A stretch of DNA of 60,456 nucleotides. Source: an uncultured archaeon. Lineage in GTDB: Archaea > Thermoproteota > EX4484-205 > JAAOZP01. Shown here in pieces: positions 16,241 through 25,381 of this stretch. Made by a program: the position numbers and the translations under genes. Where the stretch lies: the NCBI GenBank assembly GCA_938045545.1, contig CALIBN010000011.1, forward strand, positions 1 to 60,456. The letters are read 5' to 3'. The notes under the pieces were generated by a model. That model had not been told where the DNA came from. It made no database searches and saw nothing but the letters and a program-made list of their open reading frames with translations. Position 1 is the first letter of the stretch. Each line of letters begins with the position of its first letter.

Positions 16241-17746
16241 TCAAGCAAAGCTTATTTCAGAGAAGCCTCCGTTTTTAAGCTCCAGTATTCCTGCGACATT
16301 AGGAGTAGGCATTATCCCCATCTGCTCCTGATATTTTGTTCTCTCCTGCCATGTTCCACTGTTGACAAGCCTAATACCCTTGTAGACCCTGCTCCTGAAG
16401 ACATGAACGTGACCCGTATGAAAAACGTCTGGAACATCCTCCACGACGAGCTCGTCAACACTCTGCGTTAGAAGAGGAGTCCTGGAACCGTAAACCGGTG
16501 CGAGATGCCTGAGTTGAAGCATTAGTTCCATAGAGTTATCAGGCTTATCGTAACTAGCGTTCTTAGAGAAAGTAGCAATATCCTCCATGCTCGTACCATG
16601 GTAAACCAAGAATCGAACACCGTGCAGCGAAACCATGCACGGATTGCTTAGCGACAGGAGGTTCCCGTTGGACCCCGCCCTCCCCATGTACTCTCTGAAT
16701 ATCGGGGACTGCGGGAGCGCCCTTGGCGCTGCATCATGGTTTCCAGGTATCACTATCATCTTTATGTAGTCAGGTATTTGGCTCAAGATTTCAAGAAGCA
16801 TTTCATACTGTTTCTCCACGTCCTTAACTTGAAGCTCCTTCTCCTGCTGAGGATAAATGCCAACCCCGTCTACAAGGTCCCCGGCTATAACGATATACTT
16901 GATCTTGAAAGCACGACTCCGCTCCCTCTCGTTCAACCCTCCTCCCCTAAGCCATCTCACCATTCTCATGAAGGCCTTCTCGGAGAACTTCTGACTTCCA
17001 AAATGAATATCCGATGTCATTAATACTGAAACATCCTCGTCGGCCATCCCAATCTTTTTCAGAGGAACATCCGGGAAAATCAGTGACCTGCAGAAAAGCC
17101 TTGAACCTGAGACGCGGAAGGATACCCCTACCACGGAGTCCGGAATAAGCCTGTCGATCTTCTCCCTTAAATCTCTGCTGCAATCTTTAGGAATCATTAT
17201 CTTCGCTGTTGTCTCAGGGTCCTCAACCACCAGATAGTTTTCATGCTTCTCGTAAAGCATCACTATTGTCTTACCCTCCGAACCGTCTGGGAGACCGCGG
17301 GCCTTTCTCAAAGAATAGTACGGCGATAAGTCGGCCCGGCTTCTCAGTATGGAGGATATTTTACGATACCTGTCGACGAAGTATTGTCTCTTGGCTTCAA
17401 GATCGTCTGAAAAAGGCTTGGCTTCATAAGTTTTTAAGACTTCAACCTTCGCCTCAACATCCCTAGCTAAAACCTGGGGGTGAACCCCTATTGACACTTC
17501 AGACCTTGCCCGGTCACCTATGAGCTGCGCAACCATCTCCTTGGAAACTACGAGGTTGCTTCCCTGCTCCCCAGTCTTACCAGCTAGCTTGTCGAGCAGG
17601 CTTTGAATAGATGTTTCATCATAGTTTTCAACAAGCATTGAAAGCGCCTCAGTGTTTAAAAGCATCCCGCGGCGCGCAGCCTCCGTTAAGATTTTCCTCT
17701 TCACAGCCTCCTTATCTTGAGTCAACCAGTCAAGGAATAATGGCAA
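16241..17746 (-). CDS. polD1: DNA polymerase D small subunit (DP1), exonuclease
   Basis: Small subunit of archaeal PolD, carrying the Mre11-like 3'-5' proofreading exonuclease, 501 residues. The N-terminal region is helical, then an OB-like middle, and from about residue 240 the phosphoesterase motifs in order: TSDIHFGSQ, VIAGDLVDG, VIPGNHDAAP and VFHTGHVHVF. All metal-binding positions are present, so proofreading should be active. The large subunit DP2 is not in this window. PolD argues against Sulfolobus- or Thermoproteus-type crenarchaea. Confidence 0.95.
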   Translation of the reverse strand: MPLFLDWLTQDKEAVKRKILTEAARRGMLLNTEALSMLVENYDETSIQSLLDKLAGKTGEQGSNLVVSKEMVAQLIGDRARSEVSIGVHPQVLARDVEAKVEVLKTYEAKPFSDDLEAKRQYFVDRYRKISSILRSRADLSPYYSLRKARGLPDGSEGKTIVMLYEKHENYLVVEDPETTAKIMIPKDCSRDLREKIDRLIPDSVVGVSFRVSGSRLFCRSLIFPDVPLKKIGMADEDVSVLMTSDIHFGSQKFSEKAFMRMVRWLRGGGLNERERSRAFKIKYIVIAGDLVDGVGIYPQQEKELQVKDVEKQYEMLLEILSQIPDYIKMIVIPGNHDAAPRALPQSPIFREYMGRAGSNGNLLSLSNPCMVSLHGVRFLVYHGTSMEDIATFSKNASYDKPDNSMELMLQLRHLAPVYGSRTPLLTQSVDELVVEDVPDVFHTGHVHVFRSRVYKGIRLVNSGTWQERTKYQEQMGIMPTPNVAGILELKNGGFSEISFA

Positions 17747-17833
17747 CGGTTAAGTTAAACCTTGCCCCCCGTTAGGCCTACAGGTCTGCGGAAAGTTTAT
17801 TTACTATAAACAGAGGCAATTAACAGGTCTGCG

Positions 17834-18013
17834 ATGTCTAAGAAGCGTTCGAAGAGGGATAGGCGGGGTTCACGCCTCCCCGCTGGAACAGCCGGTCTCT
17901 TAAGCACACTGGGTGAAAAGGGCAAGGGTTTCCAGATTAAGCCAGTAGTAATAATTATTCTTTCCGCGGCTCTGATAGTGGGGAGCATTCTAATACTATT
18001 GTTGAACATATAG
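17834..18013 (+). CDS. secG: Preprotein translocase subunit Sec61-beta
   Basis: A 59-residue tail-anchored subunit of the SecYE-beta channel. It begins MSKKRSKRDRRGSRL, a very basic N-terminus, then carries the family's P-A-G-x-A-G-L (PAGTAGLL) and a K-P-V-V-I-I-I motif that starts the single C-terminal membrane helix (about residues 39-59). It ends at the TAG at 18011-18013, three bases before the TTG start of the DUF2070 gene, so the two are co-transcribed. It is short and easily missed, but the pattern is specific. Confidence 0.9.
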   Translation: MSKKRSKRDRRGSRLPAGTAGLLSTLGEKGKGFQIKPVVIIILSAALIVGSILILLLNI

Positions 18014-18016
18014 GGA

Positions 18017-19786
18017 TTGTCTTCTACAGACGTTTCCCGCCACCTCAGGCTCCTCTTTTCATTCCCGTCTTTAAGCATTATTCTTCTCGCAAACCTTCTG
18101 CTGGAATCGCTTGTTTCACTAGCTTTGCTTTCATTAATCCCATCTTTCAAAATGTTCCCGCAACTACTGGTTGTTTTTTTCACGCCATCCTTGTTCTCAG
18201 CATTAATGCACAGTGCTTTTTTCCACGGGGACAGGGTTTTCACATTGAGAAGGTTTTTCGCTCTTCAACTAGTCCAGGAAGCCTTATACGCGTTTCTAGT
18301 CATCGTCGGAGTCCTAGCAAGCATTCTGCTCCCTGTTGAGCCGAGCCTCACCATCCCTCCTGCAACAATATTCGGAATCGCGGCCTCCTCTTTCATATCT
18401 TTCCTAGTTATAACGGGTTTCTCCAGGAGGAGTATACCCGGCATTCTTACAGTCTACCTGCTGAACACTGTTCTCCAATCTTTCCGTTGGATAGTTGCGG
18501 GCACTATTCTCTTTAAAAACCTGACGGAGGTTTTGACAGCGATACTGCTATCATTCTCAACAGGCATATTACTGCTCGCAGCCCTAAGCCTTAAAAGGGT
18601 CAGGGGTAAAACCTCGCCTTTAACAGTATTCCAAGCATACTTAGACTATCATTTCAATAAAGACGGGGAGCCGCTTGAAAGGTTTTTCGAAGAAGCAAGC
18701 CGGGAGAACATTCTGAGGCTTTCCACAGTTACTTTCACGGCTATTGGAAAGCCGCCCACATCCTTAATAGGCCTGAACATTCATTTCGGGCCCTTCGGAA
18801 CGCTTGGCAGCAGCACTTTGCCGAATAGCCTGGTTGAGAAGCTGGAGGGTGAGAGCAGGCGTCGAATAATGCTGCTACGCTCCCTTTCAGACCATAGTCT
18901 CAACCTTCCTTCAAGGAGAGAGGTTGAAAAAGTAGGCGGCATGATAATAGCGGGTTTGAATTCAGGCAGGAGACTTGAAGACTTTCCAGCGGGCTTCTCC
19001 CAGAGGGAGGCTGAAGGATACTGCGTCACCGCGGCACGCTTAGGCCCATACTGCATAGTCTTCCTGTCCTGCCCAGGCCACTCGGTTGAGGACCTTCCAC
19101 CGGAATGGTTGCCGAGGCTATCAAGCCTGGTTGAGAAAAAAGGCTTAACCCCCCTCCTCATATGTGACGCGCACAACTCTATAGATCCATCCAGCTGGAA
19201 GGTGAGAAGCCCAGACGAGAAGATTTTCGAAAACCTGCTCTGGGAGGCTTTGGAAGACTTGGAGAAGACCCTGGGGAAAAACTTGAGAACCGGTTTCCAC
19301 AGGATTACGCCTAAAAGTCTTCCCCGTGAGGAAGTAGGCCCAGGCGGGGTTTCAAGCCTAGTGTTCAACGTGGACGGTGAGAACCATGCTGTCATAGTGA
19401 TCGACGGCAATAACATGGTCATCGGGGTTAGGAACATTCTGGCTGAAATCCTCAGGAAGCGTTTCAACATTTCAACCCTAGAGATAGTCACTACGGATAC
19501 GCATTTTTTAACAGGTTTGAAAAAGGCTGAGAAAGGGTATTTCCCAGTCGGGTTTAAGACGAACGTTGAATCTCTGCTCGAAGCATGCGGGGAAGCCTTG
19601 TCCAGAGCGTTAGAGGATGCCTCGCCATGTGGGCTTGAGGTTTACATAGATGACGCTAAGCCGGTTAGGGTCACGGGCGATATTTTCAGAGAGCTTGAGA
19701 AGATTGTGGAATACTCCGAGAAGACCATTGTGTTACTAATGCTACTGCTTGTCGTGTCAACCAGCTTCCTGCTCTACGCTTTCTGA
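18017..19786 (+). CDS. DUF2070 family membrane protein
   Basis: A 589-residue archaeal integral membrane protein of unknown function. The N-terminal 200 residues hold about six hydrophobic helices. A large soluble domain of about 340 residues follows, containing FGPFGTLGSS, CDAHNSID and VTTDTHFLTG, which resemble conserved D-x-H / H-rich motifs and could bind metal. A final membrane helix is at residues 565-587. The start is a TTG at 18017, three bases after the Sec61-beta stop. DUF2070 is commonly found in archaea; the coupling to Sec61-beta hints at an envelope or secretion role, which is inference. Confidence 0.85.
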   Translation: MSSTDVSRHLRLLFSFPSLSIILLANLLLESLVSLALLSLIPSFKMFPQLLVVFFTPSLFSALMHSAFFHGDRVFTLRRFFALQLVQEALYAFLVIVGVLASILLPVEPSLTIPPATIFGIAASSFISFLVITGFSRRSIPGILTVYLLNTVLQSFRWIVAGTILFKNLTEVLTAILLSFSTGILLLAALSLKRVRGKTSPLTVFQAYLDYHFNKDGEPLERFFEEASRENILRLSTVTFTAIGKPPTSLIGLNIHFGPFGTLGSSTLPNSLVEKLEGESRRRIMLLRSLSDHSLNLPSRREVEKVGGMIIAGLNSGRRLEDFPAGFSQREAEGYCVTAARLGPYCIVFLSCPGHSVEDLPPEWLPRLSSLVEKKGLTPLLICDAHNSIDPSSWKVRSPDEKIFENLLWEALEDLEKTLGKNLRTGFHRITPKSLPREEVGPGGVSSLVFNVDGENHAVIVIDGNNMVIGVRNILAEILRKRFNISTLEIVTTDTHFLTGLKKAEKGYFPVGFKTNVESLLEACGEALSRALEDASPCGLEVYIDDAKPVRVTGDIFRELEKIVEYSEKTIVLLMLLLVVSTSFLLYAF

Positions 19787-19787
19787 C

Positions 19788-20063
19788 TCATTTTGAATGA
19801 GGGTTTTTAAGGACTATTTCGATAACAGGGATTATCCTCGAGTTTTCAGCATCATTAACATCCTCAACTATTCTAATCTCAAGTATCTGTGTCCCAGCCA
19901 CGTTTCTGCGGAGAAGATTCGCTACGTCGACAGCCCTAGAAATATTGCTACCCCTCCCCCGTATCGTTAGGGTTTTACTGCCGCTGTTGAAAACAGTGAT
20001 GCAGGCGGTAACATAGTTCCACGGCTTCTTCTTGCCGACGACCACTATTGAGCTACTGTTCAA
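19788..20063 (-). CDS. alba: Alba-family DNA/RNA-binding protein
   Basis: A 91-residue chromatin and RNA-binding protein. Characteristic stretches are VVVGKKKPWNYVTACITVFN, LTIRGRGSNISRAVDVANLL and the closing strand RIIPVIEIVLKN. The lysine acetylated in some Alba proteins falls in the K-K-K-P segment. The gene start overlaps the end of the RPA gene by 11 bases, so it is co-transcribed with a single-strand-binding protein. It is convergent with DUF2070, the two stops nearly touching. Confidence 0.95.
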   Translation of the reverse strand: MNSSSIVVVGKKKPWNYVTACITVFNSGSKTLTIRGRGSNISRAVDVANLLRRNVAGTQILEIRIVEDVNDAENSRIIPVIEIVLKNPHSK

Positions 20064-21555
20064 CCCCTATCTCCTCCACCTCGCTATCACCAGTAACCTC
20101 CAAGCGTATTCCTCCGAAACCCCTCTCCCTAACGTTACACCATTTTATCCTAATGCTTCTCCCAGGAGTCAGCCACGATACTTTACCGGTGTTTTCACGC
20201 CACGCCACTACCTCAATCAAACCAGTATCATCAACAAGATTGAAACGGCATGTTTTAATTCTTTCACCTGAAGCCGAAACAATCTCCTGCTCCTCAGGCT
20301 TGCTTGAGACAACACCCTCCACGTGAACCCTTCTTAAGCCTGGTTCAAGCTCACTCAGCCTGTAAACCTCTTCAGGAACCCTTAGGCGGGGCATGTCCTC
20401 CTCAACCCCTACTATCGTGGTTACTGAAGCAGTGCTCAGTAAAACCTGTCTCCCCCAGCGCTTGGGAACCAGGTTAAGGAAACACACTTTCTTGCCCTCT
20501 CCTATCTGCTTAAGCCTCTCTGCAAAACTGTTCCAAGCAGTTAAAACAGCGTACGACTCTCCGTCTGAAACAATAACGTCCATAAACCTTCTCAACCTGC
20601 CGCCGACTGAGACAACACTGTCGCTGAACATTTTAAGCATGTAGAGTTTAAGGTTTACAGGCTTGCCTGAGCCTATTTTAGAAATGGTGGAGTAGTCCAG
20701 GCCGCCAGCCCCGCCGACAACTTCTAGGTGGCCGAGTGCGTCAAGCTCAAGCTCCAAGCTACCGCTTAAACCCCTTCTAACCCTTGCACCAGCAACCAGA
20801 ACCGTGCTGAAAACATCTTTCTCAGAAATCTTCCCGGAATGCTCCTGCCAAAGGGTTAACGGTATCCTGTTGTCTCCCTCAGCCAAGACGATTCTCCTAA
20901 CAGTCCCCTCGCCACCCCTAGGATCAGTGAAAGTCTTAAGCTCCGAGACACCGGCTATAGTCGCCTTAACGTTAACAACATTGTCCGAGTAACCTACGTC
21001 TCCAAGCCTCTTGAAGAATAATTCTCTCGCAGGCATGTCAAGACTCTCCTCAGCCTTTGAAACACTCCCCATGTTGCCTAAGTGAATCTCAACAGTGCCG
21101 AGCCTACCCTCCTTGCTGTAGGCCCTGCTAACCCTGATAACGTCCCCGGGCCTTATGTTTAACTCCTTCAGCAAGCCAGCCTTCTCCCTCCACAAGTAAA
21201 GGTAGCACCATCCTGAGGAGTCCCCCAGAATCACCCTTGTTATCGGAATCCTCTCACCGTTAGACTCAACCTCCTTAGGCTCAAGAATAGCAACAACCCT
21301 TCCACGCGTAGAAATGTTCGTTAAACCCGAGACTATGTTACCTATCTTAACCTCCTTCTCCAACGAAACCTCTTCAAGCCTTACGCCCAGCTCGTTCGCA
21401 ATGCTGAAAACAGCCCAAACCTCCCTGTAAGCCTCGCTAACCCTGGCTTCCCTTTTCCTCTCCTCAATCATGCGTAGAAGCTCCTCCCTAGTAATGTCCC
21501 TCCTCCTTTCAAGAATCGTGTCAACGTACCTGCGGATAAGCTCTTCTCTAGACAT
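20053..21555 (-). CDS. rpa: Replication protein A-type single-stranded DNA-binding protein
   Basis: A 500-residue protein with repeated OB folds. An N-terminal helical segment (SREELIRRYVDTILERRRDITREELLRMIEERK) precedes about four OB-like units, for example ISTRGRVVAILEPKE with SSGWCYLYLWREKAG, then VNVKATIAGVSELKTF with NRIPLTLWQE, then GGRLRRFMDVIVSDGESYAVLTAWN, then a last one with GLIEVVAWREN. No classical Cys4 zinc finger is seen. It probably coats single strands during replication and repair. It is followed by alba in an overlapping arrangement. Confidence 0.9.
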   Translation of the reverse strand: MSREELIRRYVDTILERRRDITREELLRMIEERKREARVSEAYREVWAVFSIANELGVRLEEVSLEKEVKIGNIVSGLTNISTRGRVVAILEPKEVESNGERIPITRVILGDSSGWCYLYLWREKAGLLKELNIRPGDVIRVSRAYSKEGRLGTVEIHLGNMGSVSKAEESLDMPARELFFKRLGDVGYSDNVVNVKATIAGVSELKTFTDPRGGEGTVRRIVLAEGDNRIPLTLWQEHSGKISEKDVFSTVLVAGARVRRGLSGSLELELDALGHLEVVGGAGGLDYSTISKIGSGKPVNLKLYMLKMFSDSVVSVGGRLRRFMDVIVSDGESYAVLTAWNSFAERLKQIGEGKKVCFLNLVPKRWGRQVLLSTASVTTIVGVEEDMPRLRVPEEVYRLSELEPGLRRVHVEGVVSSKPEEQEIVSASGERIKTCRFNLVDDTGLIEVVAWRENTGKVSWLTPGRSIRIKWCNVRERGFGGIRLEVTGDSEVEEIGVEQ

Positions 21556-21619
21556 GCCTGCCCTCTCCTTTTTTCACACCCTTCTTGAGGAACCGCCCAG
21601 GGAGTATTTACACATACCT

Positions 21620-21739
21620 CTACCGAGCCTGACGCTTAACAGCCCTACTAGCTATAAAGTATATTAACACTATTAAAGCACCAACTGCCAATACTAGGGA
21701 AACCGTCTCCAGCATTTTTACGAAATCGTTAACACTCAT
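21620..21739 (-). CDS. Possible 39-residue single-helix membrane protein
   Basis: A short frame MSVNDFVKMLETVSLVLAVG... with one hydrophobic helix (about residues 12-31) and a basic tail ending KRQAR. The minus-strand sequence upstream (GCTTATTAACC around 21760-21770) resembles a TATA/BRE element about 28 bases before the ATG, so a leaderless mRNA is possible. It lies between the RPA gene and the divergent ABC permease. No family is recognised and the length makes the call uncertain. Confidence 0.4.
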   Translation of the reverse strand: MSVNDFVKMLETVSLVLAVGALIVLIYFIASRAVKRQAR

Positions 21740-21807
21740 CACTAGAGGTAGCCAAGGTAAAGGTTAATAAGCTTTATTTACTACTAAAAACCAATTGGTG
21801 GTACGGG

Positions 21808-22443
21808 TTGAGCAGAGAAGAAGGAGTGAAATTCCCCCTTTCAGAAGCCTTTTCATTCAGCCTTGAAAGCATTAAACGAAGATTCGGAAGAGCACTCGTA
21901 ACAATGGCTTCAATAGTCCTAGGAATATCATTCCTAACATTCCTCCTGACGACGGGCAGAATAGTCTCAGTCCTATACGGGGAGGGATCCGGAGTAGCTG
22001 TACAGTTCTACCAGCTTTGGATGGCGGTAATAGCCCTCTTAATATGCTCCGTAGGAATAGTTAACAGCATGCTAATGAGCGTCACGGAGAGATACAAGGA
22101 GATAGGAACCATGAAGTGTCTCGGAGCAATGAACACGCACGTGCTCGAAATATTCCTAATAGAGGCCCTGCTACTCGGCCTCATCGGCGGCGGCATCGGC
22201 GCAGTAGCAGGATGGACCATAGCGACAGTATGGCAAGCCTTCACGCAGGCCTCCCCCGTAAACATTTTCATGGTTTCCGCAAGCCTCTGGACAGAGTTCA
22301 ACACCAGCAACCCGCTGCTCCTTCTTGCAAACCCGCTGATAGGCATAGCGTTAAGCGTAGTCATAGCGCTGCTAGCAGCCCTAGCACCCGCATACATAGC
22401 TGCGAAACTAAGCCCGACGGAAGCCTTAAGATACGAAGTGTAG
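21808..22443 (+). CDS. FtsX/MacB-like ABC permease, minimal form
   Basis: A 211-residue permease. The first membrane helix is at about residues 28-50 after an amphipathic AFSFSLESIKRRFGRALVTMAS, followed by helices at about 66-88, 113-140 and 178-205. The family motif is seen in MLMSVTERYKEIGTMKCLGAM and the C-terminal A-x-x-x-A-K-L-S-P-T-E-A-L-R-Y. The long extracytoplasmic domain normally between helix 1 and 2 of MacB-type permeases is almost absent (only about 15 residues). It starts at a TTG at 21808 and is followed by its ATPase. Family known; substrate unknown. Confidence 0.88.
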   Translation: MSREEGVKFPLSEAFSFSLESIKRRFGRALVTMASIVLGISFLTFLLTTGRIVSVLYGEGSGVAVQFYQLWMAVIALLICSVGIVNSMLMSVTERYKEIGTMKCLGAMNTHVLEIFLIEALLLGLIGGGIGAVAGWTIATVWQAFTQASPVNIFMVSASLWTEFNTSNPLLLLANPLIGIALSVVIALLAALAPAYIAAKLSPTEALRYEV

Positions 22444-22458
22444 GAGGAGGACAGGGAA

Positions 22459-23184
22459 ATGTCTCTCAGATATGAGTACGCGGTTGAAACTGAAGACCTC
22501 GCAAAATACTACGTCATGGGACCGGTGACGGTCAGAGCACTAGACGGGGTCAGTGTGAAAATCAGAAGATCAGAATACCTCTCTATAATGGGGCCCTCTG
22601 GAAGCGGCAAGACAACATTCTTCAACATGGTTGGAGGACTAGACAGGCCGACTAGGGGAAAAGTTTTCATCGACGAGGTTGACATAGCAAGCCTAGACGC
22701 CTACGAGCTCGCATGGCTCAGAGCAAAGAAAATAGGATACATATTTCAAACGTTCAACCTGATACCCGTGTTAACAGCCATGGAAAACGTTACACTGCCA
22801 ATGGTTTTCACAGGCGTCGAAAGAGAGGAGAGGCTGAGAAGAGCAAGAGAAATGCTCACCAGAGTAGGCCTAGGGGAAAGACTGGACCACAAGCCAGGAG
22901 AACTCTCAGGAGGACAGCAGCAGAGAGTAGCGATAGCGAGAGCACTGGTCAACGACCCAGTAATAGTCCTAGCGGACGAGCCCACAGGAAACCTCGACCT
23001 ACACACAGGACTAGAAATAATCAACCTCCTGAAAACACTAAACACGGAGAAAAAAGTAACAATAATAAACGCCACCCATGACCTAAAAATGATCGACGTG
23101 AGTGACCGCATTTTTTGGCTTAGAGACGGTAAAATCGAGAGAATTGAAACCAGGGCCGAAGTCGCTGTCAAAGAAGTGGAATAA
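22459..23184 (+). CDS. MacB/LolD-type ABC transporter ATPase
   Basis: A 241-residue ATPase partner of the preceding permease. Motifs: Walker A GPSGSGKTTF, Q-loop YIFQTFNLIPVLTAMENV, signature LSGGQQQRVAIARAL, Walker B VIVLADEPTGNLD, H-loop NATHD. These are classical for the LolD/MacB/FtsE group. It starts 15 bases after the permease stop with a GGAGGAGG run just ahead. A hairpin plus T-run follows the stop, closing the two-gene operon. Confidence 0.95.
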   Translation: MSLRYEYAVETEDLAKYYVMGPVTVRALDGVSVKIRRSEYLSIMGPSGSGKTTFFNMVGGLDRPTRGKVFIDEVDIASLDAYELAWLRAKKIGYIFQTFNLIPVLTAMENVTLPMVFTGVEREERLRRAREMLTRVGLGERLDHKPGELSGGQQQRVAIARALVNDPVIVLADEPTGNLDLHTGLEIINLLKTLNTEKKVTIINATHDLKMIDVSDRIFWLRDGKIERIETRAEVAVKEVE

Positions 23185-23194
23185 CCTTATTTAA

Positions 23195-23220
23195 AAGTAA
23201 CGAAATTACTTATTTTTTCT
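23195..23220 (+). terminator. Hairpin and T-run after the ABC operon
   Basis: AAGTAA-CGAAA-TTACTT (6-bp stem) is followed at once by TATTTTTTCT. It lies 10 bases after the ATPase stop, before the convergent decayed gene. Archaeal termination needs mainly the T-run; the stem may or may not contribute. Confidence 0.55.
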
Positions 23221-25366
23221 AATAAACTTTCATTTTTAAGATGCCGATTGCATAATCTGTTGATTCTAACGATGACCATGAATCTTCTTTTCGCCATTTG
23301 AACCCCCCATCTAGGTTTTGGAGGGATAGAACGTAATTAACGGCTTTCGATAAAACAGCACTATCGAGTTTGCCGAGACGCTGAAGTGCTAGGAGTGCAT
23401 AATAAGTAATTTCTAGGGTTCCGAACCTTCCATCATCCATTTGTTCCCCTAAGATGAAATTTACTGTTTTTTCGTCAACCCTATCGATTTCTCCCAATAA
23501 ATACAGCATATTCACGGCAAGCGATGTAGCCCACAAAGAGCTAAACCGTTTCTTATCCTCACTATGCTTAGAACTAAAACCTCCATCGAGATTCTTTAAG
23601 GAGAGAATGAAGTTTACAACTTTCTCTTTATCGATGGACGGAATCCTGTTCAGCATATGTAGGGTATCAATGGCTAGGTAAGTGTTCTCAAAATCGGATT
23701 TTTTCCAATCTTCATTTGCTCCGAAGCCACCGTCAGGAAGATGGTGTTTCAAAAGCTCGTTAATAATTCTTTCTATATTGACTTCTTTTAAAGCATTAAG
23801 CATTTTTAGACAGAATACGGCCGAATGAGTTTCACCCGTCTCTCGGTGAAAGTAGAATGACCTTAATAACCTTGATAAGATCCACTGTTTTATCTTCTCC
23901 GTATTCACCCTATTCAGCATTGCTATGTTCTGTAGAATCCTAAGGGCATGTTTTACATCCTCAAGCTGACCTTTGCCTTTAAATCCTCCATCGATGGGGT
24001 TTTGAAACTTGATAATGTTGTTTACGATTTTTGCCTTATCCCCATGTTCAATTTGTTTAAAGCTTTAAGCGTCATTATCACATGATAGTCACCCATATGG
24101 GTCTCCAGTACTCCATTTATCCCCGAGTAAAAAGATTACTTTTTTGGCTGTTGCCTCAGGACCGACTTCGTTAAGTGCATTCAGGATTTTTAGGGATTTA
24201 ACTCCTTCATGAGTGGAATATACTTCCCATTCTTCCTCAGGCCTGCCGGCAAAACCTCCATCCCTATAGCATAACTTAATGAATTTAATTGCTTTATCTT
24301 TATCTATGGAGTCTAACGCGTTTAGGAGTTGGGGCGAACGAATTGCATGAAATGTATGCCAGAGAGAAGAAGTTTCACCGGGTTCATCGGAAAAACCACC
24401 ATCTTTTCCCTGCCTAGATTTTATCCAGTTGATCGTCTTGCCCCAATCCTTTATCCTGTTTAAGGAATTCAGAGAGGTCAGTATTTCGATGGCTTCCCAT
24501 GTGACTGTTAGATCGTCTTCATGGAAAAGCTCATGCCAGCTTCCGTCAGCTCTACGTTCTTCTATGATTCGGTTTGCAAGCCTTTCGGAACCCTCATTAT
24601 CCAGCCTTGATCCCAAATTCTTAAGGGCCTCTATCGCGAAGTATTGTTCTCCGACCTCAAATTCATTAAAGTCAAAATGACCATATACAGACTTACGTGA
24701 CAGAACCCAGAGTGCTACTCTCTCCTTATCTAGTGCATCGATGTTGTCAAATGCTTCTAAAATCGATGTTGCACAGAAAGTATGTCCGATACAATTATCG
24801 GAAAAGTCTCCGTCAGGGTTCAGCCTACCTCTAACGAAGTCGAAAACGGCTTCCTCTAAGCTTCTTTCTTGGAACATTAATTCAAAGTCGAAGAAACGTT
24901 CTTCTTCATAATCCTCTATGCCTTTATAATACCTTACATGGAAGGCCAGTAAATTCTTTCCTGTTTTCAAGTAATCGGTGATGTTTAACCGACAGTTCTA
25001 ATAGCTTGCCAAATGCCGAGCGTTTATATCGCTTAAAACGTTGTATCCATTAACCCAGACCTCTACACCGTCCTCTGAGGCAACCCAGAGGATTGCACTT
25101 TGAGGAATTTTATCTACTGAGAAAACTTTTCTGGCATAAAGGTTGTTAAATGGAACTTTTGTCCTTAAGAAATAGATGTCTTCCCTCATTCCTATCGGAG
25201 TTTTACCCTCAGACCACCCTGCATCACTGAAATCTAGCTCCGTATTCCATCCGTAAGTGGGATTAGCATCGTATAGATATTCCACATAAACCCGTTCGCT
25301 CATCCCCCCTCTCAGGATGATTACGTTACTCAAAACGTGTGTAAATCCTAATGCGCTCTTTCTCAA
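23219..25366 (-). pseudogene. Decayed alpha/alpha-toroid (prenyltransferase-like repeat) protein
   Basis: One original gene of about 710 codons, now broken at least three times. The N-terminal ~120 residues resemble a galactose-binding jelly roll (DGVEVWVNGYNVL), then an in-frame TAG at 24998-25000 interrupts ASY-stop-NCRLNITDYL; homologous beta-sandwiches usually have Trp there. The frame continues with at least eight D-G-G-F / D-G-x-W repeats of the squalene-cyclase/prenyltransferase type. Frameshifts near 24102-24112 and 24040-24050 separate LLGDKWS from LETHMGDYHVIM and LNKLN from GDKAKIVNN, where the repeat clearly continues in another frame. The intact protein was probably an extracytoplasmic or ligand-binding toroid; no catalytic role can be stated. 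Confidence 0.8.
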
Positions 25367-25381
25367 TGTTTCTCACATCGC

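Noticed and set aside
17797..18243. A minus-strand frame covering Sec61-beta
   Set aside because: The plus strand encodes the specific Sec61-beta pattern and the DUF2070 start; the minus frame has no support.
18781..19491. A 236-residue minus-strand frame opposite DUF2070
   Set aside because: It is the antisense of a well-supported family gene and lacks protein-like patterning.
24998..25000. In-frame TAG codons (24998, 30180, 58625) as possible pyrrolysine sites
   Set aside because: TAG is an ordinary stop for many intact genes here (for example psmA, rrp4, rrp42, enolase). The affected genes also carry TAA or frameshift or inversion lesions, so nonsense decay is simpler.
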